Numbered from the stretch's first letter, positions 1 to 7,122 are shown. The stretch: DNA of 17,995 nucleotides from an uncultured Lacticaseibacillus sp. (GCA_934293835.1 CAKQZO010000019.1:1-17995), one strand, 5' to 3'. A program made the numbers and translations. Notes: a model not told the origin generated them from the sequence alone.

Positions 1-95
1 ATGTTTAATTCTTTTCAATTAAGAAAAGCCCTATCACATTTACGAAACTTTGTTCAGTTTTCAAAGGACTACCTTGTCGATAAGATACAACCAAC
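1..95 (-). other. Probable rRNA operon leader (upstream of 16S rRNA), partial
   Basis: Read on the minus strand, this stretch contains a boxA-like element at 70-52 (AGTCCTTTGAAAACTGAAC), resembling the leader element found upstream of 16S rRNA and in the 16S-23S spacer of bacilli and lactobacilli. After it comes a small hairpin, CTTTTC/GAAAAG, at 28-11. The arrangement of tandem promoters, boxA-like leader and AT-rich tail is that expected just before a 16S gene. The 16S gene itself is not in the window; its presence to the left is inferred. The leader start is estimated from the proximal promoter. Confidence 0.72.
52..70 (-). promoter_or_regulatory. boxA-like rRNA antitermination element
   Basis: The minus strand reads AGTCCTTTGAAAACTGAAC. 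CTTTGAAAAC(T) is the boxA-containing core recognised in rRNA leaders of Firmicutes, where NusB/NusE (S10) bind to make the transcript resistant to Rho termination. It lies about 30 bases downstream of the proximal promoter, as expected. Recognition is by sequence memory only. Confidence 0.6.
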
Positions 96-101
96 GTGAT
101 T

Positions 102-131
102 AGTTTATCATATCTCGCTCGGCGTTGTCAA
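102..131 (-). promoter_or_regulatory. Putative rrn promoter P3 (proximal)
   Basis: On the minus strand a perfect -35 TTGACA (131-126) is followed after 18 bases by TAAACT (107-102, four of six). A TATGAT at 112-107 also overlaps, but it would leave only a 13-base spacer. An A/T-rich tract (AAAGAAAATAAAC and TTTTTC) precedes the -35 like an UP element. It is weaker than the two promoters upstream, and its -10 assignment is uncertain. Confidence 0.5.
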
Positions 132-191
132 GAAAAAGTTTATTTTCTTTATCTCAGCAAGCGCTTCATTCCCGCTTACGACAACTTTTAA

Positions 192-220
192 ATCATACCA
201 GCCATTCATGTAACTGTCAA
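192..220 (-). promoter_or_regulatory. rrn promoter P2, TTGACA-N17-TATGAT
   Basis: The minus strand has -35 TTGACA (220-215), a 17-base spacer, then TATGAT (197-192), a near-consensus sigma-A promoter. An A-rich tract (GCAAAAAAAGTAG) sits directly upstream of the -35 as a possible UP element. The -10 region GGTATGATTTAAAAGTTGTC matches 18 of 20 bases with the equivalent region of P1. The promoter reads leftward toward the presumed 16S gene. Confidence 0.75.
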
Positions 221-276
221 CTACTTTTTTTGCTGTGTTTCATGAGCGCCGGTGTTATCTAAAAGACAACTTTGAT

Positions 277-305
277 ATCATACCAAGCGCAGTGCCCAGC
301 GTCAA
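277..305 (-). promoter_or_regulatory. rrn promoter P1 (distal), TTGACG-N17-TATGAT
   Basis: The minus strand has -35 TTGACG (305-300), a 17-base spacer and -10 TATGAT (282-277). An A/T-rich segment precedes the -35 and runs up to the U-tract of the perR terminator. The sequence from the -10 onward, GGTATGATATCAAAGTTGTC, is nearly the same as at P2 about 85 bases downstream, so P1 and P2 look like a tandem duplication. Confidence 0.75.
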
Positions 306-330
306 CCATAAATCATATTTTTCTTGCAAC

Positions 331-381
331 AAAAAAATTGCCCGAACCTCGAGATGAAAACTCCCTCGTTTATTCGGACAA
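331..381 (-). terminator. Rho-independent terminator of perR
   Basis: On the minus strand TTGTCCGAA (381-373) pairs with TTCGGGCAA (346-338) with one G-U pair. An inner CGAG/CTCG pairing is possible. The stem runs into a seven-T tract (337-331). It lies 24 bases after the perR stop and separates perR from the rRNA promoters downstream. Confidence 0.85.
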
Positions 382-404
382 TTCTTGTAAAAAGGCCTAA
401 ATCA

Positions 405-854
405 TCATTGATTATTCGCCTGCGCTAATTTTTTCTGACACTCGGGACATAGTCCATACACCTCAAGATGATGCCCGGTAACCTGAAAGCCAGTCTTATT
501 AGCCGCAACCGTCTCGACATCGTTGACCTGTCCGTAGTGGAAATCAACGATTTTACCACAGTTCGTGCATACGGCGTGATAATGCGGGGTCAACGCAAAG
601 TCAAAATGGACGGCCGTATCTGTCACGTTCATCTCTTCGACAAGCCCTAGATCAGCTAACAACCGTAAATTGTTGTAAACTGTTGCGACACTCATGTGGG
701 GAAACTGGTCTGCCAGTGCAACGTGTATCATTTCTGCGGTCGGATGCGCGGTACTCGCAATCAAATATCGAATGATTGCGATTCGTTGCGGCGTCACCCG
801 AATTCCTTGAGCCTTGAGTGTTTTGATCGTCTGATCATACACAGATTGTTGCAT
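405..854 (-). CDS. perR: PerR, Fur-family peroxide-responsive repressor
   Basis: This is a Fur-family metal-dependent repressor that senses H2O2 by metal-catalysed histidine oxidation and controls oxidative-stress and iron genes. With the ATG at 854 the protein is 149 residues and its key residues fall exactly at Bacillus subtilis PerR numbers: His37, Asp85, His91, His93 and Asp104 for the regulatory metal, and two Cys-X2-Cys pairs (96/99 and 136/139) for structural zinc. The winged helix occupies about residues 15-80 (TPQR, then SVATVYNNL). A GTG nine bases upstream (863) is also in frame, but the ATG has the better-spaced Shine-Dalgarno (AGGTG). The Asp at 85 and overall likeness favour PerR over Fur or Zur. 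It is transcribed alone and ends in its own terminator. I see no obvious Per box in its upstream region. Confidence 0.93.
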   Translation of the reverse strand: MQQSVYDQTIKTLKAQGIRVTPQRIAIIRYLIASTAHPTAEMIHVALADQFPHMSVATVYNNLRLLADLGLVEEMNVTDTAVHFDFALTPHYHAVCTNCGKIVDFHYGQVNDVETVAANKTGFQVTGHHLEVYGLCPECQKKLAQANNQ

Positions 855-894
855 CAGTGTCACCTACCTTCACTGTCCACGCCTTTCTCTCGCA

Positions 895-923
895 AGAATA
901 ACGCCAAATGCGGTTGAGCACAA
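895..923 (-). promoter_or_regulatory. Weak candidate perR promoter
   Basis: On the minus strand TTGTGC (923-918) and TATTCT (900-895) are separated by 17 bases, about 40 bases before the perR ATG. The -35 matches only the TTG part of the consensus. It is the best candidate in the interval between the ltaS hairpin and perR. Confidence 0.35.
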
Positions 924-945
924 GTCATATTCTGACCAAACGCAC

Positions 946-991
946 AGCGCGGCCCCTACAACCCGATTCTATGGGTTGCAGAGGCCGCGCT
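946..991 (-). terminator. Long hairpin after ltaS, probable 3' end structure
   Basis: Bases 946-964 and 973-991 form a 19-bp stem with an 8-base loop, 30 bases after the ltaS stop. The pairs 955/982 and 958/979 are G-U in minus-strand RNA but C-A mismatches in plus-strand RNA, so the structure is continuous only in the ltaS transcript. No real T-tract follows (GTGCGTTTGG), so it is an atypical terminator or a 3'-stabilising hairpin. Confidence 0.65.
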
Positions 992-1020
992 ACCCAGACG
1001 TCAAAGTTCGGCAGCTGAGA

Positions 1021-3120
1021 TTACTTGCTTGAACTACTACTACTCGAGCTACTTGAACTGCCGCTAGTCGCCAGTTCAGGCGCATCGGTCACATACGGAA
1101 TTTCTTTGCCATCATTTTGGCTCAATACCGAAGTCTTTTTCTTCTGCGCCTTCTTCAGCTTCGCCAATGACTTCTTCTTATTGTAGGTATAGTTACTCTT
1201 ATCGACTTTCATGAACCCATTCGGCGTGTAAAAACGCAACAGATCTTCGTTGATCACCCGATCAGACAAGGAAAGTTCCGTGGTCACCTGGTTCGTCGCC
1301 TGGTCGATCGTCTTCTTCTGCTCATCAGAAAGGTGTTTGATCTGCTTGCCGGTTTGCGTATCGTAATACGCACTCCCGACCTTCGTATACTGCGGCGTCA
1401 CAAAGTCGCCATTGCGGAACGCAACCGTTTGACTGTGGCCACTGCTCAACAGGTCTGACCCGAACTGCACGTAGTTGTTCGCCTTGATGCCAAGCAGGTT
1501 CAGCAACGTCGGCAAGACATCGATCTCACCACCATAAGTGTGGTTGACGCCGCCTTTGAGCCCTGGCATATGAATCATCAACGGCACTCGCTGGAATTGG
1601 GCGTTGTCAAAGTCATCGAAGGACTTCTTCCCTAATATCTTAGCAACTGCCTTCTTATGATTCCCCGAGATCCCGTAATGATCCCCATAGAAGACCACCA
1701 TGCTATTCTTCTCAAGCCCCGATTGCTTCAGCCAAGTCATGAACTCACCGATCGACTGATCGAGATACTTAGCCGTCTGGACATATCCATCCACGGTATC
1801 ATCCCCAGTCGTCGTCTTGGCAATCGACTGGTTTTGCTTATCCAACGTGTACGGGTAGTGATTTGTGACCGTGATCAGCTTCGTATAAAAGGGTTGCGGC
1901 AACTGCTCGACATACTGCGCCGCATCTTTCATAAAGATCTTGTCCTTGAGGCCGTAGCCGACATCGAAGTTCTTGCCAGACTGGAAGTAGCTCTTCGTGA
2001 AGAAATAGTCATATCCCCAAGACTTATACGCGTTGTCCCGGTTCCAAAAGCTCGGGACATCTCCATGCGCGGCCGCGGTCGTATACCCGTTTTGATCCAT
2101 GATGGCCGGCGCCGCCTGGAACGTGTTCGTCGTCCCATCAGAAACCATTGCCGAGCCTTCAGGAAGCCCAAACAGCGAGTTCTCCAGCATCATCTCGGCA
2201 TCGGCCGTCTTCCCTTGACCAACCTGATTGAAGAAGTTGTCAAAACTCAGCGTATCCGACTCATGATAAAGCTTGTTGAGATTCGGCGTGACTTCTTGCC
2301 CGTCCCACTTGAAATCGATTAAGAACTGTTGGAACGACTCGAGATGGATGACAAAGACGTTCTTGCCCTTCGCCACCCCAGCATACTCAGCGTTCGGGGT
2401 AACTTTGTTCTGCTTAAGATAATTCAGCACCGAATCAATATCCGAGGCCTTGGCATTCGCCTTCGTTGCGCTGGTTTGAGCCGTCTTCACCCCGTCAACG
2501 ACGGTATAGGCGTTCAGGCCGAGATATTTGACGATATAGTTATTGTCGAAGGTCCGCGTCAGGAGGCCCGACCGATCAGCATACGCCATGCTCAGATTGG
2601 CCCCGAACAAGAAGACCGCAAGCACCGATATGCCCACGGCAAAGCGCTTCTTGATCGGGCGAATATCGACCCGAATCAAATGCGTCGCCAGCAACACGAT
2701 CAAGATCAACAGATCGATAAAAACAAACCAGTCACTCCCGCGCATGATCCCGAACACCCCTTTGGACAGGTTGTTCGACACCGCGCCAGAACCCTTGATC
2801 AACGCAAACGTCAGAAAATCGGAGAATTCACGATAATACAAGATGTTGGCAAACAACCATACCGACGTTAATGCATCGATGACCAACATCACCACATAGG
2901 ATTTGCGCCCGCTCAAATACAAGGCGACTCCGAACAAAAGCAACGTCGTCGGGATCGGATTAAGCGCTAGGAGCAGCTCCTGCATGCTTCCTTTGACCCC
3001 TAAGTTAAACTTGTTGTTGTATGCCCAGTAAGTTTTCGCCCAAAAAAGTGCAATGGCGAGGACAAAAAATCCGAGCCGAGAATTGAAAAACGCTCGAATT
3101 TTGCTGCCGAGAACCTTCAT
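1021..3120 (-). CDS. ltaS: Lipoteichoic acid synthase (LtaS type)
   Basis: LtaS polymerises glycerol-phosphate from phosphatidylglycerol onto the glycolipid anchor at the outer membrane face. The 699-residue protein has about five N-terminal membrane segments (roughly 15-35, 48-70, 74-96, 130-148, 160-178). A signal-peptidase-like site, AYA (179-181), follows, where LtaS proteins are typically cut. The extracellular sulfatase-fold domain holds the metal and catalytic residues: Glu261 (HLESFQ), nucleophile Thr305 (GQGKTADAE), Trp359/Arg361 (FWNRD), His421, and Asp480/His481 (YGDHYG). The C-terminus adds a Lys-rich stretch (about 647-662) and ends in a run of Ser before a final Lys. The ATG is preceded by GGAGGG at good spacing. 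It is probably a single-gene unit from the extended -10 promoter upstream. The glycolipid-anchor genes lie next door. Confidence 0.93.
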   Translation of the reverse strand: MKVLGSKIRAFFNSRLGFFVLAIALFWAKTYWAYNNKFNLGVKGSMQELLLALNPIPTTLLLFGVALYLSGRKSYVVMLVIDALTSVWLFANILYYREFSDFLTFALIKGSGAVSNNLSKGVFGIMRGSDWFVFIDLLILIVLLATHLIRVDIRPIKKRFAVGISVLAVFLFGANLSMAYADRSGLLTRTFDNNYIVKYLGLNAYTVVDGVKTAQTSATKANAKASDIDSVLNYLKQNKVTPNAEYAGVAKGKNVFVIHLESFQQFLIDFKWDGQEVTPNLNKLYHESDTLSFDNFFNQVGQGKTADAEMMLENSLFGLPEGSAMVSDGTTNTFQAAPAIMDQNGYTTAAAHGDVPSFWNRDNAYKSWGYDYFFTKSYFQSGKNFDVGYGLKDKIFMKDAAQYVEQLPQPFYTKLITVTNHYPYTLDKQNQSIAKTTTGDDTVDGYVQTAKYLDQSIGEFMTWLKQSGLEKNSMVVFYGDHYGISGNHKKAVAKILGKKSFDDFDNAQFQRVPLMIHMPGLKGGVNHTYGGEIDVLPTLLNLLGIKANNYVQFGSDLLSSGHSQTVAFRNGDFVTPQYTKVGSAYYDTQTGKQIKHLSDEQKKTIDQATNQVTTELSLSDRVINEDLLRFYTPNGFMKVDKSNYTYNKKKSLAKLKKAQKKKTSVLSQNDGKEIPYVTDAPELATSGSSSSSSSSSSSK

Positions 3121-3160
3121 CGTGACCCTCCACTGATAATAGAATTGTCAATAATATGTC

Positions 3161-3169
3161 ATTATATCA
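3161..3169 (-). promoter_or_regulatory. ltaS promoter, extended -10 TGATATAAT
   Basis: The minus strand reads TGATATAAT, a perfect TATAAT with the TGN extension, about 40 bases before the ltaS ATG. No good -35 is seen, as is usual for extended -10 promoters. The rest of 3121-3270 is AT-rich with nothing else recognised. Confidence 0.6.
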
Positions 3170-3270
3170 CAATCGTTAGTCTACACATTTGTCATCAAAA
3201 ACACAATTTATCCCCAGTTAATCCAGGCCACTTTAAGCACATCTTATACTACCGGGGCCATCGCCAAGAG

Positions 3271-3306
3271 CAAATAGAGGGCAAACCGATGATCGGCTTG
3301 CCCTCT
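3271..3306 (-). terminator. Terminator of the glycolipid (laf) operon
   Basis: AGAGGGCAAGCCGA (3306-3293) pairs with TCGGTTTGCCCTCT (3289-3276) on the minus strand as a 14-bp stem with one G-U pair and a 3-base loop. The U-tract is short (ATTTG). It lies 16 bases after the ykuJ-family stop codon. Confidence 0.75.
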
Positions 3307-3322
3307 ATTTGGTTGCCTCAGC

Positions 3323-3556
3323 TTAGTCGCCGAGCAAATCATAAATCTCCATCGCAACGAGATCGATATCATCGAAATCGAATTTTTGGTGGTGATCCAT
3401 CTCTTCAAGTGTATAGGTTTCAGTCTTCGGGTCATATTCGACCAGACCCTTTTCGGCTCCGTCTTTTTCGAAACGCCGTGATTGCACTTCGCCATCGGTT
3501 GCTTCTTGCATCGCTTCTAGACGCTTGATGATCGCAACTAATTGTGAGCTCTTCAT
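3323..3556 (-). CDS. ykuJ: YkuJ-family small cytoplasmic protein
   Basis: The 77-residue protein resembles B. subtilis YkuJ, a small conserved Firmicute protein of unknown function. The shared pattern is an N-terminal helix (LVAIIKRLEAMQEA), a middle strand region with an RRFEKDG-like segment, and an acidic C-terminal end (FDFDDIDLVAMEIYDLL). I chose the ATG at 3556 because AAGGGGG precedes it by 8 bases. The reading frame is open further upstream to 3637 but without a ribosome binding site. It lies 77 bases after the membrane-protein gene and before the terminator, so it is probably the last gene of the laf transcript, though a weak promoter of its own (TGGTACGCT) cannot be excluded. No membrane segment or known catalytic motif is seen. 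Confidence 0.8.
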   Translation of the reverse strand: MKSSQLVAIIKRLEAMQEATDGEVQSRRFEKDGAEKGLVEYDPKTETYTLEEMDHHQKFDFDDIDLVAMEIYDLLGD

Positions 3557-3633
3557 ACCAACGGCCCCCTTCCTGTACTTCTGTGATAGCGTACCATAAA
3601 ATGGCCCCGCGTGACCATGAAAATCCTTGAAAC

Positions 3634-4668
3634 TCAAACTTTTTTAGCGTTTTCTGAACGAATCATCGACTGCGGCCGCACCGCCAACGCGCCGATGCCA
3701 AAGACCATCCCTAGATAATAGGTCAGCAAACGCCACAACAACATCGCCAACACTAACTGTGACGGGGTCGCAACGAATTGGGCGAACAGGGCTTTAAAGC
3801 TGAGCTCCGCCCCACCCGTGCCCCCGGGAATCGGGAACAAGGACACAATCATCACGATCATCACATGAGACACCATCACGGTGATCAGATCCACATGCCG
3901 CGCACCGAAGCCTAGCAGAACAAAATACGGCACCGAGTAATACATCATCAGTTGCACCAGCGTCAAGATGGCCGCGCGAATCACTTTGGTTTTCTCTTGC
4001 TTCAGATGGAGACTCTCGGCATAGAACGAATCGATCTTCGCATCAGTGTTGGCTTGCCAACGCTGCATCCGCTCCCGCCCGACGAAGCGGCCGCAAAACC
4101 AAACCATCCCGCCAACCAAGCGCTTAGTGAAGCGATACTGATACATTACCAACAGCAAGCCCACGATGACAACGACATGAATCACCATTCCGAACACGAT
4201 CAGCCACGCCAAGGGCTGAAAATGCGTCGCCACTCGATCGAAGCCGATGAAAATCGTCAAGACGAAGTTGATCAAGACCATGAACTGATACACGACGAAC
4301 TTCATCAACAGCACCGAGCTGGCGCGCCCCGCCTCGACGCCTGATTGCATCAGCGCGACCAGCTGTGCCGGCTGCCCACCAGACGCAAACGGCGTGATGT
4401 TATTGAACAGCTGCTCGACCAGCGGTACCCGGAAGGCCGATTGAAAGCTGAGTCGCTCACCATCGTGTTGCACGAAGATCTTGACGACGAAACTCTCGAC
4501 GACCCAAGAGCCTACCATCACCAAGAAGGCAACGAGCAACCACTCGAGGTGCATATGGTTAAGGGTGTGCCAAACTTGGCGAAAATTAAGGTCTTTCATC
4601 TCCCAGGCAAAAATCGCCATCCCGATGGCGACCATCACCAAGACAGCGATGCGATTCTTTCTACTCAT
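3634..4668 (-). CDS. Stand-alone lysylphosphatidylglycerol synthase TM-domain protein (UPF0104/YbhN type)
   Basis: This 344-residue polytopic membrane protein belongs to the family of the MprF flippase domain, but it has no aminoacyltransferase domain. Hydrophobic segments lie at about 7-24, 42-64, 117-143, 152-175, 228-253, 260-280 and 305-330. Family motifs are visible: PFASGGQPAQ (about 93-102), and PIPGGTGGAE (about 279-288). The ATG at 4668 overlaps the end of the lafB-type gene by 8 bases, which implies translational coupling; the frame remains open upstream but there is no start site there. Stand-alone members are membrane proteins whose substrate is often unknown. Position between glycolipid glycosyltransferases and ltaS suggests that it moves or presents the LTA glycolipid anchor, an inference only. 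Confidence 0.85.
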   Translation of the reverse strand: MSRKNRIAVLVMVAIGMAIFAWEMKDLNFRQVWHTLNHMHLEWLLVAFLVMVGSWVVESFVVKIFVQHDGERLSFQSAFRVPLVEQLFNNITPFASGGQPAQLVALMQSGVEAGRASSVLLMKFVVYQFMVLINFVLTIFIGFDRVATHFQPLAWLIVFGMVIHVVVIVGLLLVMYQYRFTKRLVGGMVWFCGRFVGRERMQRWQANTDAKIDSFYAESLHLKQEKTKVIRAAILTLVQLMMYYSVPYFVLLGFGARHVDLITVMVSHVMIVMIVSLFPIPGGTGGAELSFKALFAQFVATPSQLVLAMLLWRLLTYYLGMVFGIGALAVRPQSMIRSENAKKV

Positions 4669-5695
4669 GTGTCTTCGCGAGCGCTGCTTGCTCACGATAG
4701 AATCGTTCCCAAACTCGCGCGAGTCGCGCCTCCGAATATTCTTCTGCTGCCAACTTACTCTTATGCGCATAGGTGACCTGCATCTGCGGGTCAGCACGCA
4801 ACGCGCGTAATTGGGCGTTCATGTCTGTCCCGTCTTTAGCCATCAGTGCATACGGACGGATGATCTTGTCATAAAGCGCCAAGTCGCGCACCATCACCGG
4901 CGTCTCGGTGGAAAAAGCTTCTAAAACTGCCATCGGAAACAGCTCTTCAAACGACGGCAACAAGAAACAATCCGCGATGTTATAATAGTCGACCATCTCA
5001 TCACGCGGAACGATCCCGGTGAAGGTCAGGTTATCCGGCGCATTGGCCACCGCCGACTTCAGATGGTCGTAACCATTCGTGATCATCCCAAAGGAAAACC
5101 CGCCGGCCCAGATGAAACGCATATCAGGATTGCGCTTGGCCAACGCGATGAAATCGTCGACGCCTTTGCGATCTTGCACCTGGCCGGCCCCAAAAACCAC
5201 AAACTCGCCTGCTTTGACCCCATATTTTTGGCGCAACGACAACTTGTCTGCGGCAGCGGCCGGATAAAACGTCTCTCGGGCCACAAAGTTAGGAATATAA
5301 ACGACTTTCCGCGCATCGATGCCGTAGGCCGCCAGCCGCGGAATGAAGTTCGGATTCACGACGACTAAGACATCCATGCGCTTATAAAAAGCCACCACAT
5401 ACTTATCAAGCGTCCACCGCGCCGGCTTCGGCAGGCTCAGGCTTTGGTCGAGTGTATCTGGAAGAAAATGCACATACCCGATTTTACGCCCGCGCCGCTT
5501 AGAAAACGTTGACGCAAAAAAAGCCGGGTCGATCGTGTGATAATGGCTCACCAGACTCGGCGCATAATTGTTGATGCTAATCTTAAATTCGGTTGGAAAA
5601 TATCGCCGTAACAAATCCAATAGTTCAGTGTACACCGCCCCGACCCCTTGGCCGGCGACTTTATCCGCCGAACTGAACATGTGAATGTCGATCAT
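4661..5695 (-). CDS. lafB: Glycosyltransferase family 4, glycolipid second-sugar transferase (LafB/CpoA type)
   Basis: The 344-residue GT-B glycosyltransferase begins MIDIHMFSSA and contains GQGVGAVY near residue 15-22. It has the retaining GT4 signature with the E-X7-E motif at Glu251 and Glu259 (EELFPMAVLE). It lacks a signal peptide and should work at the inner membrane face. By resemblance to CpoA/LafB/BgsA-type enzymes, it adds the second hexose to monoglucosyl-diacylglycerol, giving the LTA anchor. The exact donor (UDP-Glc or UDP-Gal) cannot be told from sequence. It starts 2 bases after the lafA-type stop, with AAGGGG as ribosome binding site inside the end of that gene. Confidence 0.85.
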   Translation of the reverse strand: MIDIHMFSSADKVAGQGVGAVYTELLDLLRRYFPTEFKISINNYAPSLVSHYHTIDPAFFASTFSKRRGRKIGYVHFLPDTLDQSLSLPKPARWTLDKYVVAFYKRMDVLVVVNPNFIPRLAAYGIDARKVVYIPNFVARETFYPAAAADKLSLRQKYGVKAGEFVVFGAGQVQDRKGVDDFIALAKRNPDMRFIWAGGFSFGMITNGYDHLKSAVANAPDNLTFTGIVPRDEMVDYYNIADCFLLPSFEELFPMAVLEAFSTETPVMVRDLALYDKIIRPYALMAKDGTDMNAQLRALRADPQMQVTYAHKSKLAAEEYSEARLARVWERFYREQAALAKTHE

Positions 5696-5697
5696 CG

Positions 5698-6891
5698 CTA
5701 CCCCTTCGCTTCATACTGCTGATCGCCGTCAAGCGTCTCTGATGCCGAGTGGGCATCATGCGCCAATGCCTGTTGATAAAACGCCAAGACAGCATCCCCG
5801 AAGCGATCCGCCGAAATCGCGTCGAGCTTAGCCGCCAACGGTGCCGGATCATCGAACGCCTGGGGATGATCGAGATAACGCAAGCATTGTTGCACCATCT
5901 CAGCATCGGTCGTGAACGTTGTCCCGATTGCCGGGTCGTCAAGCAACGATTGCGTGTACTCACTCGCAAATGCCACCACTTTGCGTCCCGCGGCCATCGC
6001 TTCAATGTAGGTCAAACCTTGCGACTCAGAGTCACTGGCCGACACAAACACATCGGCCGCCCGATAATAATCAGCGATGTCGTCATGCTCGACTTCCCCG
6101 ACGAAACGAACATGACTGGCGATGCCAAGTGTCTGGGCCTGCGCCTCAAGATCCGTCTTAGCCGGGCCATCACCGACGATCAAAAGCACGGCCTCTGGTT
6201 GCTGAGCCAAGATGGCTGGCATCGCCCCGACGACGCGATCGATGCGCTTTTCATAAGCGACTCGGCTGAGCGACAACAGCACAGGCACATCGGCCAACCC
6301 AAGGTCTGCACGCAAATGCGGATTTTTAGCTTCTTTGAATTGGGTCAGATCAACGCCGGTCGGGATGATCGCCATCGGCGTTTTGATCCCGTAGCCAGTC
6401 AAGGAGTCTGCCGTCCGCTCACTTGGGCAAACGACCCCTGCAACGTGGTACAGGTAGGCGCGCATAAACTGGCGCACGTGATATGGCCGTAAAAGGTGGC
6501 CATTCATGACATAATGGAGGTAATCTTCATACATCGTATGATAAGTATGCACCGCTGGAATCTTGAGCTGTCTCGCCACAAACTTGCCGATATAGCCCAT
6601 CGAAAACTCGGTCTGCGTGTGGACGATATCCAGCTGTAGCTCTTTGGCCACGGCATACGCGTGGAATAACCCGCGTACCGCGATTCGCCGATCGGTGAAC
6701 GAGACAAAAGGCACACTGGCAAACCGGAATAAATTCGGCTCCACCGCCTCGTCAGGGACATGCGGGTCGGTGGTCGTGAAGATATAGACGGTGTGGCCCT
6801 TGCGTTCCAGATCATCTTTTAATGTCTTGATCGAGGTGGCAACGCCCGAGACCTGCGGAAAATAGCTATCCGTAAAAATGCCGATATTCAT
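5698..6891 (-). CDS. lafA: Glycosyltransferase family 4, 1,2-diacylglycerol 3-glucosyltransferase (LafA type)
   Basis: This 397-residue GT-B enzyme is the presumed first step of glycolipid synthesis, transfer of glucose from UDP-Glc to diacylglycerol. The N-terminus (MNIGIFTDSYFPQVSGVATS) is typical of this subfamily (LafA, BgsB, pneumococcal Spr0982). The HTYHTMYEDY segment is near residue 115-124. Donor-site residues Arg210 and Lys215 precede the E-X7-E pair Glu289/Glu297 (ESQGLTYIE). The ATG at 6891 has GGAGGA upstream; an earlier in-frame ATG at 6915 has none. It is the first gene of the operon and has a good promoter about 40 bases upstream. The C-terminal 15-20 residues are polar and extend past the fold. 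Confidence 0.88.
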   Translation of the reverse strand: MNIGIFTDSYFPQVSGVATSIKTLKDDLERKGHTVYIFTTTDPHVPDEAVEPNLFRFASVPFVSFTDRRIAVRGLFHAYAVAKELQLDIVHTQTEFSMGYIGKFVARQLKIPAVHTYHTMYEDYLHYVMNGHLLRPYHVRQFMRAYLYHVAGVVCPSERTADSLTGYGIKTPMAIIPTGVDLTQFKEAKNPHLRADLGLADVPVLLSLSRVAYEKRIDRVVGAMPAILAQQPEAVLLIVGDGPAKTDLEAQAQTLGIASHVRFVGEVEHDDIADYYRAADVFVSASDSESQGLTYIEAMAAGRKVVAFASEYTQSLLDDPAIGTTFTTDAEMVQQCLRYLDHPQAFDDPAPLAAKLDAISADRFGDAVLAFYQQALAHDAHSASETLDGDQQYEAKG

Positions 6892-6931
6892 CAGACTTCC
6901 TCCAAACGCGTACACTACTAGCTTTAGTCCT

Positions 6932-6960
6932 AGTATAAAGATTATCGCCGGCTAGCGCAA
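6932..6960 (-). promoter_or_regulatory. Promoter of the laf operon
   Basis: On the minus strand, TTGCGC (6960-6955) is followed after 17 bases by TATACT (6937-6932), a good sigma-A match (4/6 and 5/6). It sits about 40 bases upstream of the lafA-type ATG. Confidence 0.7.
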
Positions 6961-7086
6961 AATTTCTCACTCAAGGCCATATTGTACCAGATTCCGGTGA
7001 GAATCTGCTCAGACGGAAGACCGAATTTTGCGTTATTAACAATTGCTTAAACCCCGCCGCATCCGGTGCAACTGGCTTAACCCGTG

Positions 7087-7095
7087 TGCGATACT
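7087..7095 (+). promoter_or_regulatory. Weak candidate promoter of the plus-strand membrane-protein gene
   Basis: TGCGATACT is an extended -10-like element 27 bases before the ATG. The -35 at the proper distance (TGCAAC) is poor. The region 6961-7122 shows nothing else I can name. Confidence 0.3.
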
Positions 7096-7122
7096 GATAG
7101 CAGCTTACAAGGAGGCCAATTC

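Noticed and set aside
159..166. Possible CcpA cre site around AAGCGCTT.
   Set aside because: The palindromic core is present but the outer bases of the cre consensus do not fit, and it lies in the rRNA promoter region.
855..863. GTG start for PerR three codons upstream.
   Set aside because: The Shine-Dalgarno is too close to the GTG, and the ATG start puts all metal ligands at B. subtilis PerR positions. It remains possible.
1657..2871. Two open frames on the plus strand opposite ltaS.
   Set aside because: The opposite strand encodes a complete, motif-rich LtaS; the plus-strand translations are Arg/Ile-rich and resemble no family.
5749..6492. Long open frame (247 codons) on the plus strand.
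   Set aside because: It is antisense to the lafA-type gene, with no ribosome binding site; the protein is Arg/His/Gln-rich without recognisable motifs, as expected from the complement of a GC-rich gene.
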